From the NCBI GenBank assembly GCA_017403345.1, contig JAFQOH010000021.1, positions 1 to 64,000 of the forward strand: a stretch of DNA of 64,000 nucleotides, in the 5' to 3' direction. The position numbers were made by a program, and so were the translations under genes. Source of the DNA: RGIG3701 sp017403345 (GTDB lineage: Bacteria > Planctomycetota > Planctomycetia > Pirellulales > Thermoguttaceae). Each line of letters begins with the position of its first letter. Position 1 is the first letter of the stretch. Positions 27,207-34,213 of this stretch are shown here, piece after piece. The notes beneath the pieces are model-generated. The model searched no databases. It saw only the letters and a list, made by a program, of their open reading frames with translations, and was not told the DNA's origin.

Positions 27207-27716
27207 GTGGAAGGTTCTTTCCCAACACTGGTCCTTGGGCCAAATGTCTCGCTGAAAAATACAGTCTTTCTTCTTGCAGATCTCTCGCAGGCCGAGGAAC
27301 TGACGGTCGAGCAGGTCCGCGAGACCTGGAATTTCCGAAACGGTAAAATGTCGCTCGTGCATTGGCCAAAACACATTGCGAAAAAGTTCGATCTCCCGAA
27401 ATTCGCGCAGAAAGTCGGTCAAAAAGCAGAAGGCCTTTTCGTCCGATGCACGTTTGACGCTGCCGTTCCCATACCGGAGTTTTCCGGGACAGCCTTCTGT
27501 GAGTGCGTTTTTCAATGTTCCCTCTACAATACCGACCTGACCGAATGTGTTCTGGTGCAGTGTGACCTTTCCACCGTGGAAGACCTCACGCTCGAACAGG
27601 TCAAAAGCACGTGGAACTACAAAGCCGGCCGAATGTCGCTCTGCAAGTGGCCGGAATACATCAAAAAGGCGTTAGAGGAAGAGGAAAAAGCGAAAGAGGT
27701 GGAAGAGAAAAAGTAA
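27207..27716 (+). CDS. Pentapeptide-like protein with duplicated EQVKSTWNYK motif
   Basis: A 169-residue protein with a GTG start at 27207; no ATG is available upstream and the N-terminus is uncertain. It contains two copies of a 26-residue block: LTVEQVRETWNFRNGKMSLV then HWPKHI (residues 32-57), and LTLEQVKSTWNYKAGRMSLC then KWPEYI (about 127-152). Between them are short strands of the kind seen in pentapeptide repeats (GTAFCECVFQCSLYNTDLTE). The block resembles an element that interrupts pentapeptide-repeat proteins in planctomycetes. The tail is charged (EEEEKAKEVEEKK). Function unknown. It may be the surviving 3' part of a longer gene, since pentapeptide-like sequence seems to continue upstream of the GTG. 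Confidence 0.6.
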   Translation: MEGSFPTLVLGPNVSLKNTVFLLADLSQAEELTVEQVRETWNFRNGKMSLVHWPKHIAKKFDLPKFAQKVGQKAEGLFVRCTFDAAVPIPEFSGTAFCECVFQCSLYNTDLTECVLVQCDLSTVEDLTLEQVKSTWNYKAGRMSLCKWPEYIKKALEEEEKAKEVEEKK

Positions 27717-27737
27717 CTCCTCTCTCCTCGGTTTACT

Positions 27738-27778
27738 ATCCCCCCGGAGGTCAGCGTTTCTCGGCCTTCGGGGGGGAT
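27738..27778. terminator. Strong hairpin between convergent genes
   Basis: A 13-bp GC-rich stem (27738-27750 with 27765-27778, one mismatch and one bulge) between the pentapeptide-like gene and the DUF4416 gene, which converge. There is no T-run directly after it, so it may act as a barrier instead of a classical terminator. Confidence 0.5.
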
Positions 27779-27850
27779 GTCCGTGACGCATTTTTAAGAC
27801 CCATCTCGTGCTTTCGCACATCGATGAAATTCGTGTCGGATATTTTTTCT

Positions 27851-28396
27851 TCAGACTTTTTCTTTACGCCGATGCTCGAAGATCAGCTCACGGCACCGGG
27901 TGAGGAACGGGTGGTACGTCGGTTCTCGGTAATCCGGGAAAGTCCACGGAAACGCAGTCCATTCCCCGCGCGTGAAGGAAAGTGTGATCTCCGCGTAGAT
28001 ACCGTCGCCGACGTAGATCCGATGGTAAAAGTCCTTCGACGATGCCAAAACCAGCTTACCGAGCGTCACGTACCCCGGATCGATATTCAGCGGACGGACT
28101 TCCGGCGCGGAAAACTCCTGCGCAAACTCTTCCTCCCATGTGTTCGACTGATTTTTCATCTCCGCGAGCCGCTGCGGGTCCATCATCGGCTCCATCGCAA
28201 AGAAGATCTTTCTCAAATGCGGTCCCATTGACGCATCGTAGTACTGCGTCTGCTCAAACGGAAACGGCTCGCTTTCCAGCACGATCCGTCCCCAATGGGC
28301 CTCGATTTTCTTCTTCGCCCACTCGATCGCCTCGGGGTAGTGCGTAAAGACGGCAGTCATCGGCAAAACCGGTTCCGGTGTGTGGATCACTCCCAT
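27851..28396 (-). CDS. DUF4416 family protein
   Basis: A 181-residue cytoplasmic protein matching the uncharacterised DUF4416 family. The family pattern is clear: an N-terminal PEPVLPMTAVFTH strand, the FPFEQTQYYDASMG block near residue 46, RPLNIDPGYVTLGKLVLAS near residue 100, KDFYHRIYVGDGIYAEITL, and the ending PWTFPDYREPTY. AAAGGAG precedes the ATG by the usual distance. No function has been established for the family; its conservation in anaerobes and planctomycetes is known. It converges with the pentapeptide-like gene. Confidence 0.85.
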   Translation of the reverse strand: MGVIHTPEPVLPMTAVFTHYPEAIEWAKKKIEAHWGRIVLESEPFPFEQTQYYDASMGPHLRKIFFAMEPMMDPQRLAEMKNQSNTWEEEFAQEFSAPEVRPLNIDPGYVTLGKLVLASSKDFYHRIYVGDGIYAEITLSFTRGEWTAFPWTFPDYREPTYHPFLTRCRELIFEHRRKEKV

Positions 28397-28465
28397 AAAA
28401 TTCTCCTTTTTTTCTCCTGAAAATATGAAGATCCAGGTTTCTAAAACGTTAGACCGCGCATGAAT

Positions 28466-28540
28466 ACCACGCCGTTTTTACCACGCCGTTTTTACCACGC
28501 CGTTTTTACCACGCCGTTTTTACTGCGCCGTTTTTACTGC
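28466..28540. repeat. 14-nt tandem repeat (ACCACGCCGTTTTT)
   Basis: Five copies of a 14-base unit (28466, 28480, 28494, 28508, 28522; the last reads ACTGCGCCGTTTTT) plus a partial sixth. It lies between the DUF4416 start and the end of the CNNM gene. The array ends five bases before the CNNM stop codon at 28545. Confidence 0.92.
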
Positions 28541-28544
28541 GTGT

Positions 28545-29834
28545 TTATGGTATGGTCTTGGAGTTCTTCGAGGCAGGAACGTCCTGAGAGACGGGGGAGA
28601 CCTCTAAGACCATTTCAGCAGACTCTTTCGCAGTGACGACCTGAAACCGATGATCATTCCACTCGAAAAAGTCCCCTTCCTCCGGGATCTTCTGCAGAAC
28701 TTCGGCCGCGAGTCCTCCAAGGGTCGCACTTTCCAGTCCTCCCGGAAACTTCAGACGAAAACAGCGGCAAAACGCCCGAACGGAAAAGAGTCCCGAGATG
28801 CGCCATCGTTCCTCACCGAGCTTTTCCATCGGATCTTTATCCGTCAATTGGAAGGCTCGTTCGGAATTCGGAGCAAAAACGGTCTCCAAAATGTCCGAAA
28901 GGAGTACCGCACCGGGAGTTGCACCGTACTCATCCACGACCACGACCGCAGAAAGTCCCTCTTTCTGCATCCGCGCCAGAAGATCAACTACCGGAAGACA
29001 CCAAGGAACGTAGTGTGCGGGACTCGCAAATTTTTCTAGGGAATCGTACGCAGACTCTGGGATCTGCGCGAGTTTTTCCAGCACAAACACCCGGTCGATC
29101 GCGTCAGCCGCACCGTCCTCCTGAATGAAGATCGATTCTGTGCCCGTCTCCAATTCCCGTAAAGACTCAAGCGAAAACGGCGCAGAAAAGACCGGAAGAT
29201 GTATCCGTGGACGCATGACTTCCTCTGCACTCATTTCCGAAAAGCGAATGAGTGACCGCAGACATTCCCTTTCCTGCACAGCCCCCGATGGTTCCTGCTG
29301 CGCCACGGAAACAGCCTGCTCAAGATCCGTGAGATCCAAGAGCGGTTCCTGACGCAGTCTTGGAAAAAACAGACGCAGCGAAAGTTCCTTTCCAAGTCCC
29401 AAGATCGGTAAGATCGGCGAACAAAGTACCTCCATGAAAGAGATTGGAAATGCCGCAAAACACGAAAAAGTCGACGGGATCAGTACTGCGACGGCTTTCG
29501 GGATAAGCTCACAGAAAATGATGAGCGACAGAAGCGCTCCGACACTCACTGCTCCGGCTAAAGCTGCACTCTCGGACTGAATTTTCAACGTCACGACAGA
29601 CACGATGCCGAAGTAGAGCATATTCGCGATGAGATTGGAAAAGAGAAGCGTCGAAAGCAGCCGATCTGGCTTCTCCATGAGCTGCGCGGCCCGCCGTTCG
29701 GTCGAAGTTCCCGTCCGCATCGCGTTCAACTGTTCTGGAGCCAACGAGAAAAACGCAGCTTCCGAGGCGGAACATCCTGCCGAAAGCAGCATCAAACCGC
29801 CTAAAATCGGAGACCATGGCAAAAGCTGATCCAT
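28545..29834 (-). CDS. CNNM/CorC-family (HlyC-like) membrane transporter protein
   Basis: A 429-residue inner-membrane protein. I chose the ATG at 29832-29834 (MDQLLPWSPILGGLMLLSAG), which has GGATGCGATCAGG before it, over an upstream GTG. The N-terminal DUF21/CNNM domain has about four spans with the family stretches ASEAAFFSLAPEQLNAM and FSNLIANMLYFGIVSVV, then FCELIPKAVA. A CBS-pair region follows (residues 200-330, with VMRPRI and VVVDEYGATPGAVLLSDILE). The C-terminal CorC/HlyC domain ends with FEWNDHRFQVV. Such proteins are linked to magnesium/cobalt efflux or ion homeostasis. Both flanks carry 14-nt tandem repeats. Confidence 0.9.
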   Translation of the reverse strand: MDQLLPWSPILGGLMLLSAGCSASEAAFFSLAPEQLNAMRTGTSTERRAAQLMEKPDRLLSTLLFSNLIANMLYFGIVSVVTLKIQSESAALAGAVSVGALLSLIIFCELIPKAVAVLIPSTFSCFAAFPISFMEVLCSPILPILGLGKELSLRLFFPRLRQEPLLDLTDLEQAVSVAQQEPSGAVQERECLRSLIRFSEMSAEEVMRPRIHLPVFSAPFSLESLRELETGTESIFIQEDGAADAIDRVFVLEKLAQIPESAYDSLEKFASPAHYVPWCLPVVDLLARMQKEGLSAVVVVDEYGATPGAVLLSDILETVFAPNSERAFQLTDKDPMEKLGEERWRISGLFSVRAFCRCFRLKFPGGLESATLGGLAAEVLQKIPEEGDFFEWNDHRFQVVTAKESAEMVLEVSPVSQDVPASKNSKTIP

Positions 29835-29873
29835 CCTGATCGCATCCTTTCTTTCTCTTCTCTCTTCCGTCCA

Positions 29874-29972
29874 CACACTCCGGTCTAGTCACTCCGGTCT
29901 GGTCACTCCGGTCTGGTCACTCCGGTCTGGTCACTCCGGTCTGGTCACTCCGGTCTGGTCACTCCGGTCCGG
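29874..29972. repeat. 14-nt tandem repeat (CACTCCGGTCTGGT)
   Basis: About seven near-perfect copies of a 14-base unit between the CNNM start and the rsmE stop. The array reaches into the rsmE coding end: the TGA stop (29959-29961) and the last codons GPE are part of the repeat. Copy number changes would therefore move only the untranslated part. Confidence 0.93.
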
Positions 29973-30711
29973 CAGCCGCGATCGCGCAGATCATGACCGC
30001 CGCAGTTTCAGTTCGCAAGATCCGTTTCCCAAGCGAAATCGGGATCCAGCCCGAATTCAGTGCGTTTTCTACTTCCGTGTCAGAAAATCCGCCTTCCGGC
30101 CCGATCGCAGCAAAGATCCTGCGTCCCTGATTTTCGGGATCATCCAGAAGATCCGAAAGCCGTTTTCCGTTGGGATGTGCGATGAGTTTGAGCGTCTCGG
30201 CATTCTCCCCCGCCTGCGTGAAATCAGATGAAAAAAGCGTTTTGGTACTTTTCGGATCCGCGAGACGCATGAGGGTGTTTCGCCCGCACTGTTTCGACGC
30301 TTCCACCACAACACGATTCATCCGCGACGCAGCCGCATCTCCGGCTTTCGCTACCGAACGTTCCGCCTCCAGAGGCAGAAATTCCGCAGCGCCCAATTCG
30401 ACCAGCTTCTCGACCAGCCAACGTTGACGATCTCCTTTCGGAAGCGCAGCCGCAATGGTCACGCAAACTGGAGCTTCCCGATCTTCCACTCGGCATGCAC
30501 GGATCTCGGCCGTCAATTCCTTTTTCTTCACGTGCGTGATCTCTGTGTCGAACTCCGCTCCGGAACCGTCAAAAAGGATGAGCGGCTCCCCCTCGCGCAC
30601 GCGCATCACATGAATGAGATGGTGGGCCTCATCCCCTCCAAGCGTCACACAGACCGGGTAAAGCGTCTCATCTGCTGGAAGCCGTTCTGCTGAAAAATAT
30701 CGATATGCCAT
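29959..30711 (-). CDS. rsmE: 16S rRNA (uracil-1498-N3)-methyltransferase
   Basis: A 250-residue SPOUT-fold RNA methyltransferase. The N-terminal PUA-like part has GDEAHHLIHVMRVREGE; the C-terminal knot has AIGPEGGFSDTEVE near residue 205 and LGKRILRTETAA near 228, the S-adenosylmethionine-binding signature of RsmE. Cytoplasmic; it methylates U1498 of 16S rRNA. Length is normal. The stop codon lies inside a 14-nt tandem repeat, as noted for that element. A weak promoter (TTGTAC, 16 bases, TAAAAT on the minus strand, 30785-30812) lies about 75 bases upstream. Confidence 0.95.
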   Translation of the reverse strand: MAYRYFSAERLPADETLYPVCVTLGGDEAHHLIHVMRVREGEPLILFDGSGAEFDTEITHVKKKELTAEIRACRVEDREAPVCVTIAAALPKGDRQRWLVEKLVELGAAEFLPLEAERSVAKAGDAAASRMNRVVVEASKQCGRNTLMRLADPKSTKTLFSSDFTQAGENAETLKLIAHPNGKRLSDLLDDPENQGRRIFAAIGPEGGFSDTEVENALNSGWIPISLGKRILRTETAAVMICAIAAAGPE

Positions 30712-30784
30712 GGATCCATTCCGCTTTCAAAAAAGGCCTCTCGTTCCAAACAGCCATTTCGTCCGGCCGTTTCGATTCCCTTTC

Positions 30785-30812
30785 ATTTTACTCAGAAATT
30801 GAATCTGTACAA
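30785..30812 (-). promoter_or_regulatory. Weak promoter candidate for rsmE
   Basis: TTGTAC (30807-30812), 16-base spacer and TAAAAT (30785-30790) on the minus strand. The -35 is poor. The rest of the 30712-31025 spacer holds the inverted repeat at 30915-30968 and no gene. Confidence 0.35.
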
Positions 30813-30914
30813 GCCCCGGAACACGAAATTTCAGAAAAAATTTCCAGCCGAGATCTCATTCCTGAAAGAAAATGCCGGCAAATGATCATCTGAAATAAAA
30901 AATAGTCCATCCAG

Positions 30915-30968
30915 CAGCTGTGTACCAGTATGTATCGCGATTACAGCGTTGAAACTGGTACACAACTG
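30915..30968. repeat. 15-bp inverted repeat downstream of dhaK
   Basis: CAGCTGTGTACCAGT and ACTGGTACACAACTG (14 of 15 paired) around a 24-base loop. A T-run (on the minus strand) follows about ten bases further, so it may terminate dhaK. Its arms resemble the ends of the palindromic repeat family at 37385, 49363 and 51531 (CTGCGTACCAGT). Confidence 0.65.
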
Positions 30969-31025
30969 CCGAAAGAACCTTTTTATCGAGCACTTCTGAC
31001 AGGAAATTTCCCGACTTTAGTCAAC

Positions 31026-32042
31026 TCACCAGCTCCACGCCGGAGTGCAGCACGGATCGTTCCAGAGATCGAGAATTTCGTCGTCGACTTTGGCGAGCAG
31101 GAACTGGAATCCGGCGGTTTCCTGGACGGTCAGCATTTCGCCCGCTTTGCAGACAGCCAGCTCGATTCCCTGGGCGTCGAGGAATTTCTTCGCGGAGTTG
31201 GCGACGATGAGCATTTCCATCATCGTGGTCGCACCGGAACCGTTGACCAAAAGGAGGACTTTATCACCCTTTTCAGCCTTGACGGCAGCGACGAGAGAGG
31301 TGAGCATCTTGGCGACGGTCTCATCCGTGGAGAGCATTTTGCCGCGGCCGGTACCGGCTTCGCCGTGCTGTCCCATGCCGATCTCCATTTCGTCATCGCC
31401 CAGTTCGGAGATGACCATTCCGTTGGACGGGTGGGTCGCGCCCTTCAGAGCAACGGCCAGAGTCGCCATATTGTCGTTAAATTTGTTGGCGACGCGGACG
31501 ACTTCGTCCAGATTCCAGCCGCGTTCGGCAGCCGCACCGGCGACTTTGATGAGCGGAACACAGCCGACCAGACCGCGGCGGTCTTCGATCGGAGCATCGG
31601 CACCCGGCGCGATGTCTTCGTGCGTGTTGATGTTCACGATGTTTTCAAGACCGAAATCGGCAGCCATCTGCTGAGCCATGTCGCTGGAAAGGACATCGCC
31701 GGCGTGATTCAGAGTCACGAGGAGAGTTCCAGCCGGACGATTGACCATTTTGAGACCTTCAACGACTTCCATCGGACCAGGAGCCGCGAAAATGTCGCCG
31801 ACGACGCTGACGTCAAGCATCCCCTTGCCGACAAAACCGGAAAGCGCGGGTTCGTGACCGGCACCGCCAAGCGTGACGATGGCGACTTTGTCTTCAGCTT
31901 TCTTCTCTTTACGGCAAACCAGCTTACGTTCTTCAAGATCGCCGGCTTCCAGAGAAATGATATCGCCGGAGGTGATCTCAAGACCGGCAAGCAGTTCCGC
32001 AGTAAGGTTGGCGGGATCGTTGATGAATTTCTTCATGACCAT
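31026..32042 (-). CDS. dhaK: Dihydroxyacetone kinase, DhaK-type subunit
   Basis: A 338-residue cytoplasmic protein of the dihydroxyacetone-binding kinase subunit family. I use the ATG at 32042 (MVMKKFINDPANLTAE), with GGAG upstream; starting two codons later is also possible. Family stretches are ALSGFVGKGMLDVSVVGDIF near residue 65-85, the NINTHEDIAPG stretch, and MGQHGEAGTGRGKM near residue 220 with the His that binds the substrate covalently. Ends LDLWNDPCCTPAWSW, normal for DhaK. No DhaL (ADP/ATP-binding) or DhaM (phosphotransferase) gene lies nearby, so the phosphoryl donor subunit must be elsewhere or the protein has another role. Confidence 0.93.
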   Translation of the reverse strand: MVMKKFINDPANLTAELLAGLEITSGDIISLEAGDLEERKLVCRKEKKAEDKVAIVTLGGAGHEPALSGFVGKGMLDVSVVGDIFAAPGPMEVVEGLKMVNRPAGTLLVTLNHAGDVLSSDMAQQMAADFGLENIVNINTHEDIAPGADAPIEDRRGLVGCVPLIKVAGAAAERGWNLDEVVRVANKFNDNMATLAVALKGATHPSNGMVISELGDDEMEIGMGQHGEAGTGRGKMLSTDETVAKMLTSLVAAVKAEKGDKVLLLVNGSGATTMMEMLIVANSAKKFLDAQGIELAVCKAGEMLTVQETAGFQFLLAKVDDEILDLWNDPCCTPAWSW

Positions 32043-32100
32043 GATTTGGTTACTCCACTTGTTTGGATTGGGGTTTGAAAAATAAAACACGTCTGACCAT

Positions 32101-32129
32101 AAAATACCACACTTCCGGCAATTCTTCAA
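32101..32129 (-). promoter_or_regulatory. Promoter candidate for dhaK
   Basis: TTGAAG (32124-32129), a 17-base spacer and TATTTT (32101-32106) on the minus strand, with GG before the -10. About 60 bases before the start codon. Confidence 0.45.
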
Positions 32130-32273
32130 GGGGGAGTGGAAAAGAATTGAAAGTTTTCCGCAAAAAAGTTGGAAAAACGGGCAATTCAGTGAAAAAATTC
32201 TGATTATCTTTCCATTTATTCCCAAAATTTGGAGAATCTGCCCCCCTCCCCCTTTTAAAAAAATGGAAAATAT

Positions 32274-32279
32274 GCTATA
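32274..32279 (+). promoter_or_regulatory. -10 element of the ketosynthase gene
   Basis: TATAAT about 47 bases before the ketosynthase start at 32326; the upstream region is A/T-rich with no clear -35 box. Confidence 0.45.
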
Positions 32280-32325
32280 ATGGCTATGTTTATTTTTATT
32301 CAGTTTGTTTTTGGGGGATAAATCC

Positions 32326-33558
32326 ATGCAGGAACGAATCGTTATCACGGGTGTGGGACTCACAGCGCCAAATGGCGACACACTGGCTGATTTTCGTCAG
32401 GCTCTGCTTGACGGACGCGGCGGGATCCAGAATTACGAGATCCGCTATTTCGGCAAAACACACGCAGGGATCTGCAGTTTCGACCCTCTGAAATACCAGA
32501 CTAAAAAAGAAGTCCGACGCGGGACCCGTGCCGGAAGCATCGCGATCTACTGTGCTCATGAAGCCGTGAACGACTCGGGCATTGCGTGGGACGTGCTGGA
32601 CAAAAGCCGCGTCGGTGTCTATGTCGGAGTGACCGAGCATGGAAATGTCGAGACGGAAAACGAAGTATACAATATTTCGCAGTACGACTACGACACGAGT
32701 CTGTGGACCCACCATCACAATCCGCGGACGGTCGCAAACAATCCGGCCGGCGAAGTGACGCTGAACATGAAGATCACCGGCCCGCACTACACCCTGGGGG
32801 CTGCGTGTGCCGCGGGAAACACCGGGCTGATCCAAGGCATGCAGATGCTCCAGCTTCACGAATGCGACTTGGCGCTGGCCGGCGGCGTGTCGGAAAGCAT
32901 CCACACGTTCGGCATCTTTGCCGCGTTCAACAATCAGGGCGCGCTGGCGTCGCATGAGGATCCGCTCAAGGCTTCTCGTCCGCTCGACAAAGACCGCAAC
33001 GGGATCGTTGTTTCGGAAGGCGGCTGCATTTACACGCTCGAGCGTCTTTCCGATGCACAGGCTCGCGGCGCGAAAATTTACGGCGAGATCGTCGGGCACA
33101 ACATCAACAGCGACGCAACGGATTTCGTTCTTCCGAATCCGGAACGTCAGGCGGAATGTATCGTCAAAGCGCTCGAAAAAGCAGGGCTTCAGCCGCAGGA
33201 CATCGACATCGTGAACCTGCATGCAACAGGAACGCACAGCGGTGACGCACAGGAATGTGCCGGTCTGCGCAAAGTCTTCACAGACTGTCCGAAGACGCAT
33301 TTTAACGCGACAAAAGGTTTCATCGGTCACGCAATGGGCGCAGCAGGAGCATTGGAACTTGCCGGCAACCTTCCGGCATTTGAAGACGGTTTCTGCCATG
33401 CGTGCCTGAATCTCGACGAGATCGATGAGGAATGCGCTCTTCCGAATTTGGTCACCGGCGCTCCAAAACCGCTGGAAAATGTGAACTACATCCTAAACAC
33501 ATCGTTTGGAATGCTGGGGATCAATTCCGTCGTCATCATTAAAAAATTCACCGCCTGA
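32326..33558 (+). CDS. FabF-like beta-ketoacyl-ACP synthase
   Basis: A 410-residue condensing enzyme. I chose the ATG at 32326, which has GGGGGATAAATCC before it. The thiolase-fold active site is complete: Cys161 in TLGAACAAGNTG, His299 in NLHATGTHSGDAQE, and His335 in FIGHAMGAAGALE (Cys-His-His, the condensing type). It should extend an acyl chain using malonyl-ACP. It is not simply housekeeping FabF: its neighbours are a stand-alone acyl carrier protein and a CrtI-like oxidoreductase, and no fabD, fabG or fabZ is near. This points to a special lipid or polyene-type pathway; the product is unknown. Confidence 0.92.
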   Translation: MQERIVITGVGLTAPNGDTLADFRQALLDGRGGIQNYEIRYFGKTHAGICSFDPLKYQTKKEVRRGTRAGSIAIYCAHEAVNDSGIAWDVLDKSRVGVYVGVTEHGNVETENEVYNISQYDYDTSLWTHHHNPRTVANNPAGEVTLNMKITGPHYTLGAACAAGNTGLIQGMQMLQLHECDLALAGGVSESIHTFGIFAAFNNQGALASHEDPLKASRPLDKDRNGIVVSEGGCIYTLERLSDAQARGAKIYGEIVGHNINSDATDFVLPNPERQAECIVKALEKAGLQPQDIDIVNLHATGTHSGDAQECAGLRKVFTDCPKTHFNATKGFIGHAMGAAGALELAGNLPAFEDGFCHACLNLDEIDEECALPNLVTGAPKPLENVNYILNTSFGMLGINSVVIIKKFTA

Positions 33559-33561
33559 ATC

Positions 33562-33618
33562 AGGCAGACCTTTTAGAGGGATCGTTTTGCGATCATCGTT
33601 TTCGATGTTCTGCCTCGA
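33562..33618 (+). repeat. Hairpin between ketosynthase and ACP genes
   Basis: GGCAGA near 33562 pairs with TCTGCC near 33612, enclosing a smaller GATCG-TTTT-CGATC type stem; a short T-run follows. It may be a weak terminator or attenuator that lowers or raises ACP expression relative to the synthase. Confidence 0.4.
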
Positions 33619-33712
33619 TTTTTCATGAAAAAAAGGATCCATGGCCATTTTCGGCCGTTCATTCGTTCAAAAAACTATTAACTTTCACCATTAACGTCAT
33701 TTGAGGTTGAAT

Positions 33713-33964
33713 ATGACTAAACAGGAAATCCGTGAAGCCGTTCTGGAAATTCTTTCGGACATCGCGCCCGATGAAGACATCAGCGAACTGAAAGACGAAG
33801 TCTCGTTCCGCGAACAGATGGAACTCGATAGCATGGACTTTCTGGATATCGTGATGGAATTGCGCCGCCGCTACAAAGTAAACATTCCGGAAGAAGAATA
33901 CACGGCCCTCAATTCTATGGCGAGCACCGTAGAATATCTCGCGCCGAAAATGGCGGATCTTTAA
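33713..33964 (+). CDS. Acyl carrier protein
   Basis: An 83-residue acidic carrier protein. The ATG at 33713 is preceded by GAGGTTGAAT, a good ribosome site. Ser40 in the ELDSMDFLD motif is the expected attachment point for 4'-phosphopantetheine. The helical layout (helix I 1-17, helix II after Ser40, helix III near 60) is usual. It lies between the ketosynthase and the CrtI-like oxidoreductase and probably carries their shared substrate. The RRRYKVNIPEEEY stretch after the Ser helix is more basic than in the main fatty-acid AcpP, in line with a dedicated carrier. Confidence 0.9.
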   Translation: MTKQEIREAVLEILSDIAPDEDISELKDEVSFREQMELDSMDFLDIVMELRRRYKVNIPEEEYTALNSMASTVEYLAPKMADL

Positions 33965-34213
33965 TTTTTTTCCGATCCGCAGCGGAGCTTCTTCTCCTTC
34001 CCTGACTGCGTCATAAAAAAGATTTTGTGAGGTGGTCAGGGCGTACTGTGTTTGGAATGTACAGGCTCCGGAAAATGGAGTGTTCGGCAGGAAGGTCCTG
34101 CTGGCAGAAAATCGTTTAGGGATCTGAAAGATCTTCTGAAATCAGGGCGGAGCGTACCGCTTTGGGGGATTTTGGGGACTCATTTTCGTCAGACTCAGAC
34201 ACAAAACGCGATC

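Noticed and set aside
29874..29972. CRISPR-like array of 14-nt repeats
   Set aside because: The units are contiguous with no spacers and no cas genes are present; it is a simple tandem repeat.
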